Assembly: GCF_003385455.1 (NCBI RefSeq)
Contig: NZ_QNUF01000020.1
Span: 1 to 64,000, forward strand
Direction of reading: 5' to 3'
Length of the DNA: 64,000 bases
From: Chryseobacterium rhizosphaerae
Lineage (GTDB): Bacteria; Bacteroidota; Bacteroidia; Flavobacteriales; Weeksellaceae
Shown here in pieces: positions 25,727-35,546 of the stretch. The notes under the pieces were generated by a model. The model saw nothing but the letters and a program-made list of their open reading frames with translations. It had not been told where the DNA came from and searched no databases. The position numbers were made by a program, and so were the translations under genes. Numbering within the stretch: the first letter of the stretch is position 1; each line of letters begins with the position of its first letter.

Positions 25727-27106
25727 TTAATATCCAGTCGTTCTAGACAGTTTAGACTGCATTAAACCATCATAGTGATGGTTCAGCAGATATGTATTAA
25801 TCTGTTGAACAGTATCTAAAATTACTCCCACCATAATCAATAATGACGTTCCCCCGAAAAATAGGGCAAACGCATCCGTCTGAACAAAGCTTCCATGCAC
25901 AATTGCTGGAAGGACTGCAAAGATAGATAAAAAAATTGCACCTGGCAAGGTAATTTTTGATAAAATATCATCTAAATAATCAGCTGTCTCTTTACCGGGT
26001 CTTACTTTCGGTACTAAACCTCCATTTCTCTTCAAATCATCGGCCATCTGGTTCACCGGAATTGTAATTGCAGTATAGAAAAACGAGAAGATAATAATTA
26101 ATAGCGCAAACAATACATTGTACTGCCAGCTAAAAACATTCTTGAAACCTGCAAGAAAAGTGTTAGACTCATCGAATTTTGTTAATAGTCCTGGTACGAA
26201 CATCAATGCCTGAGCAAAGATAATCGGCATTACACCAGCAGCATTTACTTTCAATGGAATCCATTGTCTTGCTCCCTGCATAAGATTTCTGTTTACACCT
26301 CCTCTTGCTTGAGCTCTGCTTACATACTGAATTGGTATTTTTCTAACAGCTACGGATAGTATCACTGCTAAAAGAACCACCACCATCCAGAATAATACTT
26401 CAATAAGGATCATAATAGATCCCATTCCTCCTTTTCCGTTCTGCACGGCCATCTCCTGAACGAATGCTTCAGGTAATCTTGAAAGGATCCCCACCATAAT
26501 AAGGATAGAGATACCGTTTCCGATACCTTTGTCGGTGATTTTCTCACCCAACCACATTGCGAATACTGAACCACCTACCAAGATTACAATACTTGGTAAC
26601 CAGAACATAATAGAATTTGGCTCTACATAATATGCAGATTGGAATTGAGCATACGGTAAGAATAATTGAGTAATAGAAGTTAAGTAAGAAGGTGCCTGTA
26701 CCAGACAAACTCCGATTGTTAACCATCTTGTAATTTGGTTCAATGTATTTCTACCTGACTCTCCATCTTTCTGAAGCTTCTGAAGATAAGGAATAGCCAT
26801 TCCCATCAACTGAACAATAATAGAAGCAGAAATATAAGGCATGATTCCTAACGCCATTACGGAAGCGTGGCTGAAAGCTCCCCCCGTAAACGACGAAAGC
26901 AAGCCAAGGAGACCTGCTCCTTGCTTGTTACCGCCTTGATTTTTATAATGCTCTAAGAGATCTCCCACCTCTGCAAGGTTAATTGCAGGAAGTGAAATAT
27001 AAGATGCGAATCTATACACAAGGATAATACCTAACGTAAAGAGAATTTTATCTCTTAATTCCTTTAGGCTCCAAATATTTTTAAGTGTTTGTATAAATTC
27101 TTTCAT
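25727..27106 (-). CDS. secY: Protein translocase subunit SecY
   Basis: A 459-residue channel subunit with ten predicted membrane helices. Typical segments are FASYISLPAINL (N-terminal), the plug/helix-2 region GGAFSHASVMALGIMPYISA, GIGNGISILIMVGILSRLPE and the cytosolic loop with KVRPGKETADYL. With SecE and SecG it exports signal-peptide proteins such as the many secreted proteins in this window. It follows rplO by 9 bases. Confidence 0.98.
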   Translation of the reverse strand: MKEFIQTLKNIWSLKELRDKILFTLGIILVYRFASYISLPAINLAEVGDLLEHYKNQGGNKQGAGLLGLLSSFTGGAFSHASVMALGIMPYISASIIVQLMGMAIPYLQKLQKDGESGRNTLNQITRWLTIGVCLVQAPSYLTSITQLFLPYAQFQSAYYVEPNSIMFWLPSIVILVGGSVFAMWLGEKITDKGIGNGISILIMVGILSRLPEAFVQEMAVQNGKGGMGSIMILIEVLFWMVVVLLAVILSVAVRKIPIQYVSRAQARGGVNRNLMQGARQWIPLKVNAAGVMPIIFAQALMFVPGLLTKFDESNTFLAGFKNVFSWQYNVLFALLIIIFSFFYTAITIPVNQMADDLKRNGGLVPKVRPGKETADYLDDILSKITLPGAIFLSIFAVLPAIVHGSFVQTDAFALFFGGTSLLIMVGVILDTVQQINTYLLNHHYDGLMQSKLSRTTGY

Positions 27107-27115
27107 TAGTAAGTA

Positions 27116-27565
27116 TTATAAGGTAATTGCTTTTCCACCTGCCTTAGCAATAAGCTCTTCAGCAGATTTAGTGAACTTGTCAGCAGAGATTGAAACCGCA
27201 GATTTCAATTCTCCTCTACCCATAATTTTCACTAATTCGTTTTTAGAAACTACTCCATTTGCTACTAAAACTTCTTTCGTGATATCTCCAGTGATGGATT
27301 TGTTCTCGATTAAAGTCTGGATAGTATCAAGGTTAACTCCTCTAAACTCTTTTCTGTTTACGTTTTTGAATCCGAATTTAGGTAATCTTCTTTGTAAAGG
27401 CATCTGACCTCCTTCAAAACCGATTTTCTGAGAATAACCAGCTCTTGCTTTCTGTCCTTTATGTCCTTTTGTAGCAGTACCTCCTTTTCCACTACCTTGA
27501 CCTCTACCAATTCTTTTTGAATTGAAAGTAGATCCTGCAGCAGGTTTTATGTTATTTAAATTCAT
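27116..27565 (-). CDS. rplO: 50S ribosomal protein L15
   Basis: The protein has 149 residues, with the flexible basic N-terminal arm (NSKRIGRGQGSGKGGTATKG HKGQKARAGYSQKIGFEGGQ) and globular C-terminal half (ISADKFTKSAEELIAKAGGK). It binds 23S rRNA late in assembly. The gene lies between rpmD and secY. Confidence 0.97.
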   Translation of the reverse strand: MNLNNIKPAAGSTFNSKRIGRGQGSGKGGTATKGHKGQKARAGYSQKIGFEGGQMPLQRRLPKFGFKNVNRKEFRGVNLDTIQTLIENKSITGDITKEVLVANGVVSKNELVKIMGRGELKSAVSISADKFTKSAEELIAKAGGKAITL

Positions 27566-27585
27566 TTTAATTTCTTTTTTAAAAA

Positions 27586-27762
27586 TTATTTTTGAACTTC
27601 AAGTAAATGACTAACTGCAGCTATCATTCCTAAGATAGAAGGAGTAGCTTCATGTTCTACAACTTGGTGAAGTTTCTTTAATCCTAATGCTTCAAGCGTT
27701 CTCTTTTGGGTTTTTGTTCTACCAATAGCGCTTCTTACTTGCTTTACTTTAATTGTTGCCAT
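27586..27762 (-). CDS. rpmD: 50S ribosomal protein L30
   Basis: A 58-residue protein read directly (MATIKVKQVRSAIGRTKTQK, then RTLEALGLKKLHQVVEHEAT, ending SHLLEVQK). It has the small ferredoxin-like L30 fold pattern. It fills the space between rpsE (10-base gap) and rplO (20-base gap), the standard spc-operon position. Confidence 0.96.
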   Translation of the reverse strand: MATIKVKQVRSAIGRTKTQKRTLEALGLKKLHQVVEHEATPSILGMIAAVSHLLEVQK

Positions 27763-27772
27763 TGTTCTAATA

Positions 27773-28294
27773 TTAACCGTTAAACACTTTACTTAGAGAA
27801 ACTCCTCTCATTCTAGCGATCTCCTCAGGTCTTCTGATATCTAATAACGCTTTAAAAGTAGCTTTCACTACGTTGTGAGGGTTAGAAGATCCTTTAGATT
27901 TTGAAAGGATATCGTGAATACCAGCAGATTCCAATACCGCTCTTACCGCACCACCGGCGATAAGTCCTGTACCGTGAGAAGCAGGTCTTAAGAAGATATC
28001 TGCACCACCGTATCTAGCAGTAGTTTGGTGAGGAATAGTGTGGTTCATTACAGGAACTTTAACAAGGTTTTTCTTAGCATCTTCCACTGCCTTAGCAATT
28101 GCAGAAGCAACCTCTTTAGATTTTCCTAAACCAAAACCGATAACACCTTCTTCGTTTCCTACTACAACAATAGCAGAAAATCCGAAAGCTCTACCCCCTT
28201 TAGTTACTTTTGTTACTCTGTTAACAGCTACGAGACGATCTTTTAATTCTAATCCTCCCGGTTTTACTCTTTCTATATTATCTAGTCCTAACAT
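27773..28294 (-). CDS. rpsE: 30S ribosomal protein S5
   Basis: The protein has 173 residues. The N-terminal double-stranded RNA-binding-like domain ([30 protein letters not shown]) is followed by the C-terminal domain (GVRAVLE-like [20 protein letters not shown]). It acts in decoding fidelity. Usual spc order rplR-rpsE-rpmD. Confidence 0.98.
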   Translation of the reverse strand: MLGLDNIERVKPGGLELKDRLVAVNRVTKVTKGGRAFGFSAIVVVGNEEGVIGFGLGKSKEVASAIAKAVEDAKKNLVKVPVMNHTIPHQTTARYGGADIFLRPASHGTGLIAGGAVRAVLESAGIHDILSKSKGSSNPHNVVKATFKALLDIRRPEEIARMRGVSLSKVFNG

Positions 28295-28313
28295 ATTTTC
28301 CGAAATTTAATGA

Positions 28314-28667
28314 TTAGAATTTAAGTCCACCTTCTCTCGCACCATCAGCTAGAGCTTTCACTCTTCCATGGTATACGAAACCGTTTCTGTCAAATACAAT
28401 ACTTTCGATTCCTGCAGCAACCGCTTTAGCAGCGATAGCTTTACCTACAGCAGCAGAAATTTCAGTCTTAGTACCTTTAGCGTCTACACCTTTCTCTCTA
28501 GAAGAAGCTGATGCTAAAGTTTTACCATTTTTATCGTCGATTAACTGAGCGTAAATTTCCTTATTACTTTTATATACAGATAATCTTGGCAATTCAGAAG
28601 AACCAGAGATTTTCCCTCTTACTCTTCTTTTGATTCTTATTCTTTTTTCTAATTTACTTAATGCCAT
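28314..28667 (-). CDS. rplR: 50S ribosomal protein L18
   Basis: A 117-residue 5S rRNA binder with a basic start ([20 protein letters not shown]) and the C-terminal [20 protein letters not shown] followed by REGGLKF. Between rplF (15-base gap) and rpsE. Confidence 0.98.
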   Translation of the reverse strand: MALSKLEKRIRIKRRVRGKISGSSELPRLSVYKSNKEIYAQLIDDKNGKTLASASSREKGVDAKGTKTEISAAVGKAIAAKAVAAGIESIVFDRNGFVYHGRVKALADGAREGGLKF

Positions 28668-28682
28668 AATACTTATAATTTA

Positions 28683-29228
28683 TTAAGCAGATTTACCAGC
28701 TTTACGTCTAACAATTTCTCCTACAAATCTTACACCTTTTCCTTTGTATGGCTCAGGCTTTCTGAAAGAACGGATCTTTGCAGTCACCATTCCTAGAAGT
28801 TGCTTGTCGTGAGACGCTAAAGTAATAATTGGGTTTTTACCTTTTTCAGTCAATGTATCAACTTTTACTTCACTTGGAAGTTCTAATACGATACCGTGAG
28901 AGAATCCTAAAGCTAACTCAAGTTTTTGACCTGTGTGAGAAGCTCTATATCCTACCCCTACTAGTTCTAGTTTCTTTTCGAAACCTTCTGATACCCCAAC
29001 GATCATGTTGGCGATCAACGCTCTGTATAAACCGTGAAGCGCTTTGTGTTGCTTAGAATCAGATGGTCTGTTTACATTAAGTTCACCATCTTTTTGTTCT
29101 AAAGTAATTCCTGCTGTAAGCTCTTGAGAAAGTTCTCCTTTCGCTCCTTTTACAGTTACTACACCGTTATTTTCAGTGATTGTAACTCCAGCTGGAATTG
29201 TTATAATTGCTTTACCAATTCTTGACAT
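28683..29228 (-). CDS. rplF: 50S ribosomal protein L6
   Basis: The protein has 181 residues, with two repeated alpha/beta domains: MSRIGKAIITIPAGVTITEN, LVGVGYRASHTGQKLELALG, and the C-terminal signature PEPYKGKGVRFVGEIVRRKA. It lies near the sarcin-ricin loop. Gap of 17 bases to rpsH. Confidence 0.98.
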   Translation of the reverse strand: MSRIGKAIITIPAGVTITENNGVVTVKGAKGELSQELTAGITLEQKDGELNVNRPSDSKQHKALHGLYRALIANMIVGVSEGFEKKLELVGVGYRASHTGQKLELALGFSHGIVLELPSEVKVDTLTEKGKNPIITLASHDKQLLGMVTAKIRSFRKPEPYKGKGVRFVGEIVRRKAGKSA

Positions 29229-29245
29229 TTTCCTCTGATTAAAAA

Positions 29246-29644
29246 TTAATAAACATAGCAGATTACTTCACCGCCTACTTTCTCTTCTCTAGCTTTCTTG
29301 TCAGTCATTACTCCTTTAGAAGTAGAGATGATAGAAATACCCAAACCGTTTAGTACTCTTGGAAGTTCAGTAGAACCTTTGTACTGTCTCAAACCTGGTC
29401 TAGAAGCTCTTTGAATAGACTTGATAGCAGGTTTGTTAGTTTGCTTATCGTACTTTAAAGCGATTTTGATCACTCCTTGAACAGCGTTATCTTCAAACTT
29501 GTAGTTTAAGATATACCCTTGATCAAATAGGATCTTAGTAATCTCCTTTTTGATTTTCGATGCAGGAATTTCCACCACTTTGTGGCCTGCGCTTTGTGCG
29601 TTCCTTACTCTTGTTAGGAAATCTGAAATTGGATCTGTTACCAT
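29246..29644 (-). CDS. rpsH: 30S ribosomal protein S8
   Basis: The protein has 132 residues (MVTDPISDFLTRVRNAQSAG, then C-terminal GISIISTSKGVMTDKKAREE and KVGGEVICYVY). A primary 16S rRNA binder and, in enterobacteria, translational repressor of the spc operon. Unlike its neighbours, it is preceded by a 145-base gap containing a strong hairpin, which may be where control acts. Confidence 0.98.
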   Translation of the reverse strand: MVTDPISDFLTRVRNAQSAGHKVVEIPASKIKKEITKILFDQGYILNYKFEDNAVQGVIKIALKYDKQTNKPAIKSIQRASRPGLRQYKGSTELPRVLNGLGISIISTSKGVMTDKKAREEKVGGEVICYVY

Positions 29645-29701
29645 TTTTCTTTTATAAATTATTGGTTAAAGACAATCAGTATTGAAAAGACTTGAAGAGG
29701 A

Positions 29702-29737
29702 AAATATCAGACTTCAGAAAACTTCGGTCTGATATTT
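29702..29737 (-). promoter_or_regulatory. Hairpin with U-run between rpsN and rpsH (attenuator-like)
   Basis: On the minus strand AAATATCAGAC and GTCTGATATTT pair around a 14-base loop, and TTTTCC follows. It lies in the only sizeable gap of the spc segment (29645-29789). It could partially terminate, protect a processed end, or bind S8. Confidence 0.5.
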
Positions 29738-29789
29738 ATATTCTTTAGTATCTAGACAACTTAATTGTCCCGATTTTAATTAGTAATTA

Positions 29790-30059
29790 TTACCAACTGG
29801 CTTTTCTTACACCTGGGATAAGACCGTTGTTTGCCATTTCTCTGAAAGTTACTCTGGAAATACCAAACGTTCTCATGTATCCTCTTGGTCTACCTGTTAG
29901 TTTACATCTGTTGTGTAATCTTACAGGAGAAGCATTTTTAGGTAATTTTTGAAGTCCTTCGTAATCACCTGCTTCTTTTAAAGCTTTTCTTTTGTCAGCG
30001 TATTTAGCAACAAGTGCTTCTCTTTTGCGCTCACGCGCTTTCATTGATTCTTTAGCCAT
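29790..30059 (-). CDS. rpsN: 30S ribosomal protein S14 (zinc-free form)
   Basis: The protein has 89 residues ([20 protein letters not shown], then [20 protein letters not shown] and PGVRKASW). The length and lack of the Cys-x-x-Cys pair mark the zinc-independent long form. It follows rplE by 3 bases. Confidence 0.97.
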   Translation of the reverse strand: MAKESMKARERKREALVAKYADKRKALKEAGDYEGLQKLPKNASPVRLHNRCKLTGRPRGYMRTFGISRVTFREMANNGLIPGVRKASW

Positions 30060-30062
30060 TTC

Positions 30063-30614
30063 TTAGTTCTTTTTAAATGGTAAACCGAAGTGAGTTAATA
30101 ATGCTTTAGCTTCTTTATCTGTCTTCGCAGTAGTAACGAAAGTGATGTCCATCCCTTGGATTTTTTTCACTTTGTCAATTACGATTTCAGGGAAGATAAT
30201 TTGCTCAGTAATACCTAAGTTGTAGTTACCTCTACCATCGAAACCATCTGCCTTGATACCAGAGAAATCTCTAATACGTGGTAAAGCAGAAGAAGTAAGT
30301 CTGTCTAAGAACTCATACATTCTGTGAGCTCTCAAAGTTACTCTAGCACCTACAGGCATTCCTTTTCTTAGTTTGAATGCAGCTTCGTCTTTCTTAGAGA
30401 TCGTACCTACTGCTTTCTGACCTGTGATGTTTGTAAGTTCTTCTACAGCATAATCAATGATTTTCTTATCTGCAGTAGCATCTCCTAAACCTTGTGATAC
30501 AACGATTTTCTCTAATCTAGGTACTTGCATGATTGACTTGTACCCAAATTCTTCCATCATTGCAGGAACAATTTGCTCTTTGTATGCTTTTTTGGGTCTT
30601 GCTATAAATTCCAT
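30063..30614 (-). CDS. rplE: 50S ribosomal protein L5
   Basis: A 183-residue 5S rRNA-binding protein of the central protuberance. [40 protein letters not shown] and [13 protein letters not shown] are family landmarks. It lies between rplX and rpsN. Confidence 0.98.
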   Translation of the reverse strand: MEFIARPKKAYKEQIVPAMMEEFGYKSIMQVPRLEKIVVSQGLGDATADKKIIDYAVEELTNITGQKAVGTISKKDEAAFKLRKGMPVGARVTLRAHRMYEFLDRLTSSALPRIRDFSGIKADGFDGRGNYNLGITEQIIFPEIVIDKVKKIQGMDITFVTTAKTDKEAKALLTHFGLPFKKN

Positions 30615-30627
30615 GTGTTAATTCAAA

Positions 30628-30954
30628 TTATAAAGTTTCCCCCGTTTTTTTGTTAATTCTTACTTTCTTATCTCCTTCGATTTTGTAACCGATTTTGATA
30701 GCTTTTCCGTCTTTACCAACTAAAGCTACGTTAGAGATATGAATAGAAGCTTCCTTCTCAGTAATTCCTCCTTGAGGATTAGAAGCTGAAGGCTTAACGT
30801 GTTTCTTAACGATATTAAGTCCTGCAACGATTACTCTAGGGTCTCTTCCTTCTTTCTTGATCACTTCAATAACTTCACCAGTTTTACCTTTGATATCTTT
30901 CTTACCAGTAGTAATGATTACGTTATCTCCTCTTTTTATTTTTAACTTTGACAT
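30628..30954 (-). CDS. rplX: 50S ribosomal protein L24
   Basis: A 108-residue assembly initiator with a KOW motif near the start (IKRGDNVIITTGKKDIKGKT GEVIEVIKKE) and a beta-rich C-terminal half. Gap of 22 bases to rplN. Confidence 0.97.
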   Translation of the reverse strand: MSKLKIKRGDNVIITTGKKDIKGKTGEVIEVIKKEGRDPRVIVAGLNIVKKHVKPSASNPQGGITEKEASIHISNVALVGKDGKAIKIGYKIEGDKKVRINKKTGETL

Positions 30955-30976
30955 TTTCTTTTAAAAATTTTAAAAA

Positions 30977-31345
30977 TTAAAGTACTTCAGGAGCTAATGA
31001 AATGATTTTCATATATTCTTTGTCTCTCAACTCACGAGCAACTGGTCCGAAAACACGTGTTCCTCTCATTTCTCCTGCTGCGTTTAGTAATACACAAGCA
31101 TTGTCGTCGAATTTGATGTATGAACCATCTTTTCTTCTTACTGCTTTTTTAGTTCTTACTACTACAGCTTTAGATACCTGACCTTTCTTAGCGTTTCCTG
31201 ATGGTGTAGAATCCTTGATAGTAACAACGATTTTATCACCAACTGAAGCATATCTTCTTCTGGTTCCTCCCAGAACTCTGATAACCAATACTTCTTTAGC
31301 ACCTGTGTTATCAGCAACTTTTAATCTTGATTCTGTTTGTAACAT
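30977..31345 (-). CDS. rplN: 50S ribosomal protein L14
   Basis: The protein has 122 residues ([20 protein letters not shown], the family signature, and [24 protein letters not shown]). It lies at the subunit interface and contacts 16S rRNA. Directly after rpsQ (2-base gap). Confidence 0.98.
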   Translation of the reverse strand: MLQTESRLKVADNTGAKEVLVIRVLGGTRRRYASVGDKIVVTIKDSTPSGNAKKGQVSKAVVVRTKKAVRRKDGSYIKFDDNACVLLNAAGEMRGTRVFGPVARELRDKEYMKIISLAPEVL

Positions 31346-31347
31346 TA

Positions 31348-31602
31348 TTACTTAGCTTTTTCAATGATTCTTACTAATCTCCATCTCTTGCTCTTGCTCA
31401 AAGGTCTAGTTTCCTGGATCAGAACTGTATCACCTTCTGTGCATTCGTTGTTCTCGTCGTGTGCAGTATATTTTTTCGTTTTCAAAACGAATTTACCGTA
31501 CATCGGGTGCTTTACTCTTGTAGTTTCACTAACAACAATAGTTTTTTCCATTTTATTACTGGAAACCACTCCGATTCTTTCTTTTCTTAAATTTCTATCC
31601 AT
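31348..31602 (-). CDS. rpsQ: 30S ribosomal protein S17
   Basis: The protein has 84 residues, with an OB-fold and the signature [21 protein letters not shown] primary binder of the 16S 5' domain. Placed between rpmC and rplN as usual. Confidence 0.97.
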   Translation of the reverse strand: MDRNLRKERIGVVSSNKMEKTIVVSETTRVKHPMYGKFVLKTKKYTAHDENNECTEGDTVLIQETRPLSKSKRWRLVRIIEKAK

Positions 31603-31614
31603 TGTAAAATGAAA

Positions 31615-31809
31615 TTATTGTTTGTTAGTTAACTCAGTGTTTAGTCTTGCGATTGTTCTTCTCAAATCTTTGATTTGAATCGGGTTTTCAATTGGGCTGA
31701 TTGCATGAGCCAATTTCAATTTAGAATATTGAGCTTTTGCTTCAGTTAATTGAGCTTGAATATCACCCGCGCTTAAATTTTTAATATCAGCATTTTTCAT
31801 TGTATTCAA
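31615..31809 (-). CDS. rpmC: 50S ribosomal protein L29
   Basis: A 64-residue two-helix coiled protein (KNLSAGDIQAQLTEAKAQYS and KDLRRTIARLNTELTNKQ) at the tunnel exit, a docking site for targeting factors. Between rplP (3-base gap) and rpsQ (12-base gap). Confidence 0.96.
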   Translation of the reverse strand: MNTMKNADIKNLSAGDIQAQLTEAKAQYSKLKLAHAISPIENPIQIKDLRRTIARLNTELTNKQ

Positions 31810-31812
31810 AGA

Positions 31813-32238
31813 TTATAGAGGTTTAACAAAATCGTTAGCAACGATGAATTTAGTAACTACTGGTAATTTCTGTGCCGCAAGTCTAAGAGCTTCTTTCGCA
31901 ACTTCGTAAGGAACACCTCCTACTTCGAACATGATTTTACCTGGTTTTACTACAGCCACCCAATATTCAACAGCACCCTTACCTTTACCCATCCTTACTT
32001 CGGCTGGTTTCTTAGTAATTGGCTTATCTGGGAAGATTTTGATCCATAGCTGACCTTCTCTCTTCATATATCTAGTTGCAGCAATACGTGCAGCTTCAAT
32101 TTGTCTAGCTGTGATCCAAGCTCCTTCCGTAGCTTTAATCCCGAAAGTTCCGTAAGCAAGTTGATTACCTCTTTGAGCAATCCCCTTCATCTTCATTTTA
32201 TGAACTCTACGGAATTTGGTTCTTTTTGGTTGTAACAT
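31813..32238 (-). CDS. rplP: 50S ribosomal protein L16
   Basis: The protein has 141 residues ([20 protein letters not shown], the signature [20 protein letters not shown] and a C-terminal [15 protein letters not shown]). It helps place tRNA at the A site. It is preceded by a 98-base gap with tandem heptamers. Confidence 0.98.
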   Translation of the reverse strand: MLQPKRTKFRRVHKMKMKGIAQRGNQLAYGTFGIKATEGAWITARQIEAARIAATRYMKREGQLWIKIFPDKPITKKPAEVRMGKGKGAVEYWVAVVKPGKIMFEVGGVPYEVAKEALRLAAQKLPVVTKFIVANDFVKPL

Positions 32239-32248
32239 AATTTCTAAA

Positions 32249-32276
32249 TTTTAGATTTTAGATTTTAGATTTTAGA
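32249..32276. repeat. Four tandem TTTTAGA heptamers between rpsC and rplP
   Basis: Four perfect copies of TTTTAGA, followed by a T-run. A complementary AATCTAAAA lies at 32325-32333 next to the rpsC stop, so the mRNA can fold a long weak hairpin. It is likely a slippage-prone repeat in an operon spacer. Confidence 0.7.
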
Positions 32277-32336
32277 TTTTTTTTATTTTAAAAAAGTAAC
32301 GGTAATTTAAAATTCAAAATGTCTAATCTAAAATTT

Positions 32337-33089
32337 TTAATTATTATTGTTATTATTGTTATTATTTTTTCTAGGTCTTCTGTTGTCTCTGTCTCCTCCT
32401 CTGTTTCTATCTCCTGACTGACCACCTTTCTTCTGTTGTCCTACTAACGGGGAAAGTTCTCTTTTACCATAAACTTCACCTTTCATAATCCAAACTTTTA
32501 CACCTAGTCTACCATAAGTAGTGTGAGCTTCAGCCCAGTGATAATCGATATCAGCTCTGAAAGTAGACAATGGAATTCTTCCGTCTTTGAAAGATTCGCT
32601 TCTTGCCATTTCAGCACCGTTCAATCTTCCAGAGATTTGAACTTTGATACCTTCAGCACCCATTCTCATAGTACTAGCCATTGCCATTTTAACAGCTCTT
32701 CTGTAAGAGATTCTGTTTTCAATTTGCTTAGAAATACTATCAGCAACTAAAACTGCATCTAGTTCAGGTCTTTTGATTTCAAAGATGTTGATTTGAATAT
32801 CCTTACCTGTAAGTTTCTTCAATTCTTCTTTTAATTTATCAACTTCCTGACCTCCTTTACCGATGATAAGTCCCGGTCTAGCAGTAGTAATTGTAACTGT
32901 AACTAATTTTAATGTTCTTTCAATATAAATTTTTGAAATACCACCTTTAGATAATCTAGCTTCAAGGTATCTTCTGATTTTGTAGTCTTCAGCGATTCTG
33001 TCTCCATAATCGTTTCCACCAAACCAGTTAGAATCCCATCCTCTGATGATACCTAATCTATTACCAATTGGATTTGTCTTCTGTCCCAT
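32337..33089 (-). CDS. rpsC: 30S ribosomal protein S3 with poly-Asn tail
   Basis: The protein has 250 residues. The N-terminal [22 protein letters not shown] domain ([20 protein letters not shown]) and C-terminal domain ([20 protein letters not shown]) are complete. The end is extended by a Gly/Arg/Asp-rich stretch and nine consecutive asparagines (AAT/AAC codons at 32340-32366). Such tails are variable in length among relatives and probably disordered. S3 forms the mRNA entry with S4 and S5. Confidence 0.98.
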   Translation of the reverse strand: MGQKTNPIGNRLGIIRGWDSNWFGGNDYGDRIAEDYKIRRYLEARLSKGGISKIYIERTLKLVTVTITTARPGLIIGKGGQEVDKLKEELKKLTGKDIQINIFEIKRPELDAVLVADSISKQIENRISYRRAVKMAMASTMRMGAEGIKVQISGRLNGAEMARSESFKDGRIPLSTFRADIDYHWAEAHTTYGRLGVKVWIMKGEVYGKRELSPLVGQQKKGGQSGDRNRGGDRDNRRPRKNNNNNNNNN

Positions 33090-33096
33090 ACCTTGA

Positions 33097-33495
33097 TTAA
33101 TTTTCTTTATTACCTAAGATTAATGTAACGTGGTTAGATCTTTTTCTGATTCTGTACCCTCTTCCTTGTGGAGCTGGTCTTAGTCTCTTCAATTGTCTTG
33201 CACTATCCACGAAGATTTCTTTAACGATAAGGTTTGCTTCTTCAATATCAGCACCTTCGTTTTTAGTCTGCCAGTTTGCCATAGCAGAAAGAAGTAATTT
33301 CTCTAATTTGTTAGAGGCTTCTTTTTTAGAATATTTTAGGATATAAAGAGCTTTATCTACCTGCTCTCCTCTAATGATATCAGCAACTAATCTCATTTTT
33401 CTTGGAGATGATGGGCAGTCATTTAATGAAGCTTTTACAACGTCTTTGTTAGCTTCTTTTCTTGCGATTGCGCTATCTTGTTTTCTTGATCCCAT
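33097..33495 (-). CDS. rplV: 50S ribosomal protein L22
   Basis: The protein has 132 residues with a family core ([20 protein letters not shown] and the beta-hairpin region [20 protein letters not shown], here with SARQLKRL). The hairpin reaches into the exit tunnel, where macrolide resistance mutations occur. Gap of 7 bases to rpsC. Confidence 0.97.
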   Translation of the reverse strand: MGSRKQDSAIARKEANKDVVKASLNDCPSSPRKMRLVADIIRGEQVDKALYILKYSKKEASNKLEKLLLSAMANWQTKNEGADIEEANLIVKEIFVDSARQLKRLRPAPQGRGYRIRKRSNHVTLILGNKEN

Positions 33496-33497
33496 GA

Positions 33498-33776
33498 TTA
33501 TCTGCTTCCTTTGTTTTTGTTACCACCATGACCTCTGAAAGATCTTGTTGGAGAAAATTCGCCTAACTTGTGACCTACCATGTTTTCTGTAACATATACA
33601 GGGATAAAAGATTTCCCATTGTGTACAGCGATAGTTTGTCCTACGAAGTCCGGAGAGATCATCGATGCTCTAGACCAAGTTTTGATAACTGTCTTCTTAC
33701 CAGACTCTATATTTGCCTGAACCTTCTTATCTAAAGTATGATGAATGAACGGTCCTTTCTTAAGTGATCTTGCCAT
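33498..33776 (-). CDS. rpsS: 30S ribosomal protein S19
   Basis: The protein has 92 residues ([20 protein letters not shown], then [20 protein letters not shown] and [18 protein letters not shown]). It contacts S13 and the head of 16S rRNA. Two bases from both neighbours, so translation is coupled. Confidence 0.98.
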   Translation of the reverse strand: MARSLKKGPFIHHTLDKKVQANIESGKKTVIKTWSRASMISPDFVGQTIAVHNGKSFIPVYVTENMVGHKLGEFSPTRSFRGHGGNKNKGSR

Positions 33777-33778
33777 AA

Positions 33779-34600
33779 TTATTTTCTTTTAGATACGATG
33801 TAACGGTTAGACACTTTGTTTTTCTTTCTAGTTTTGTAACCTTTAGCCGGCATACCGTTTCTAGATCTTGGGTGACCTCCAGAAGAACGTCCTTCACCAC
33901 CTCCCATTGGGTGATCTACAGGGTTCATTACTACCGGTCTTGTTCTTGGTCTTCTACCTAACCATCTGCTTCTACCAGCCTTACCTGATACAGTTAATTG
34001 GTGATCAGAGTTGGAAACTGAACCAATCATTGCCATACATTCAGTAAGGATCATTCTAGATTCTCCTGAAGGCAATTTAATGATAGCGTATTTTCCGTCT
34101 CTTGAAGTTAATTGAGCTGAAGAACCAGCACTTCTTGCTAAAATAGCACCTTGACCAGGCTTCATTTCAACACAAGAAATTACAGTACCCAATGGAATAT
34201 TTTTCAATTTCATTGCGTTACCTACGTTTGGTTCAACGCTTTCTCCTGACACTACTTTCTGATCTACTTTGATACCGTTTGGAGCGATGATATATCTCTT
34301 CTCTCCGTCAGCATACTCTAATAAAGCGATAAATGCAGTTCTGTTTGGATCGTATTCTACAGATTTTACAGTTGCTTCAACGTTTGCTTTGTTTCTTTTG
34401 AAGTCAATAATTCTGTATTTCTTTTTGTGTCCACCTCCGGTGTAACGCATGGTCATTTTACCTGTTTGGTTACGTCCACCTGACTTTTTAATACCAACTG
34501 TTAGAGACTTCTCTGGTTTGTTGGTAGTAATTTCCTCAAAATTGTTTACAACTCTGAATCTCTGTCCCGGGGTGATAGGTTTTAATTTTCTAACAGACAT
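33779..34600 (-). CDS. rplB: 50S ribosomal protein L2
   Basis: The protein has 273 residues. [20 protein letters not shown] at the start and the peptidyl-transferase-proximal region [20 protein letters not shown] are conserved. An early 23S rRNA binder. Between rplW and rpsS. Confidence 0.98.
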   Translation of the reverse strand: MSVRKLKPITPGQRFRVVNNFEEITTNKPEKSLTVGIKKSGGRNQTGKMTMRYTGGGHKKKYRIIDFKRNKANVEATVKSVEYDPNRTAFIALLEYADGEKRYIIAPNGIKVDQKVVSGESVEPNVGNAMKLKNIPLGTVISCVEMKPGQGAILARSAGSSAQLTSRDGKYAIIKLPSGESRMILTECMAMIGSVSNSDHQLTVSGKAGRSRWLGRRPRTRPVVMNPVDHPMGGGEGRSSGGHPRSRNGMPAKGYKTRKKNKVSNRYIVSKRK

Positions 34601-34622
34601 TACTATTATTTATAATTAATAA

Positions 34623-34913
34623 TTAATTTACAGCAAAAATATCGATAACCTCACCTTCAACAAGCTTGATTACCGCTTTTTTCAATTTGTTTGTCTTTCC
34701 TACTTGAAGACCTTTTTTAGTGTATTTCGAAGAAACCTTCGGAGCATAAATCATTGTGTTAACGTCTGCTACTTTTACACCGTAAGCCGCTTCTACAGCT
34801 TTTTTAATCTGGATTTTATTCGCCTTAGGATTAACTAAGAAAGAATAAGAACCTCTTAAATCCGTAAGGTAATTAGCCTTTTCTGAGATAACTGGTTTAA
34901 TAATAATAGACAT
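34623..34913 (-). CDS. rplW: 50S ribosomal protein L23
   Basis: The protein has 96 residues (IIKPVISEKANYLTDLRGSY SFLVNPKANKIQIKKAVEAA). It forms the trigger factor and SRP docking site at the tunnel exit. Three bases from rplD and 22 from rplB. Confidence 0.97.
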   Translation of the reverse strand: MSIIIKPVISEKANYLTDLRGSYSFLVNPKANKIQIKKAVEAAYGVKVADVNTMIYAPKVSSKYTKKGLQVGKTNKLKKAVIKLVEGEVIDIFAVN

Positions 34914-34916
34914 GAC

Positions 34917-35546
34917 TTATTTCTTTAGATTTTCCTGGAATTTTTCAACTGCACCTTCGAAGAATACAACTTCACCTGCATTTACTAAATCGTAAGAACT
35001 CACTTCATTGAAGTTCATTACTTTAGCTTTAGGTAAGTTTCTTGAAGATAAATACACATTCTTGTTAGCTTCAGGAAGGATGAATAAAGCTTTCTTGTCG
35101 TTTAATGCCAAAGCATTTAATACTGTGATGAAATCTTTAGTTCTAGGAGCGCTTAAGCTCATATCTTCCAAAACTCTGATGCTGTTGTCTCTCATTTTCT
35201 GAGATAAAACAGATTTCTTAGCTAATCTCTTAAGAGCTTTGTTCAATTTGAATCTGTAGTCTCTTGGTTTTGGTCCGAATACTCTACCTCCACCTCTGAA
35301 AGTTGGAGATTTGATATCCCCGTATCTAGCAGATCCTGATCCTTTTTGCTTCTTAAGCTTTTTAGTAGAAGCAGTAATTTCGCTTCTTTCTTTCGATTTA
35401 TGAGTCCCTTGTCTTTGTGCAGCAAGGTACTGTTTAACTTCTAAGTAAACCGCGTGCTGATTTGGCTCAATTCCGAATACTGTTTCGTCTAGAGTTACTT
35501 TTCTTCCGGTCTCTTTTCCTGATGTATTTAATACTACTAGTTCCAT
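34917..35546 (-). CDS. rplD: 50S ribosomal protein L4
   Basis: The protein has 209 residues. The extended tunnel loop ([30 protein letters not shown]) is clear. In enterobacteria L4 represses the S10 operon. Its start overlaps rplC by 10 bases, so the two are translationally coupled. Confidence 0.98.
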   Translation of the reverse strand: MELVVLNTSGKETGRKVTLDETVFGIEPNQHAVYLEVKQYLAAQRQGTHKSKERSEITASTKKLKKQKGSGSARYGDIKSPTFRGGGRVFGPKPRDYRFKLNKALKRLAKKSVLSQKMRDNSIRVLEDMSLSAPRTKDFITVLNALALNDKKALFILPEANKNVYLSSRNLPKAKVMNFNEVSSYDLVNAGEVVFFEGAVEKFQENLKK

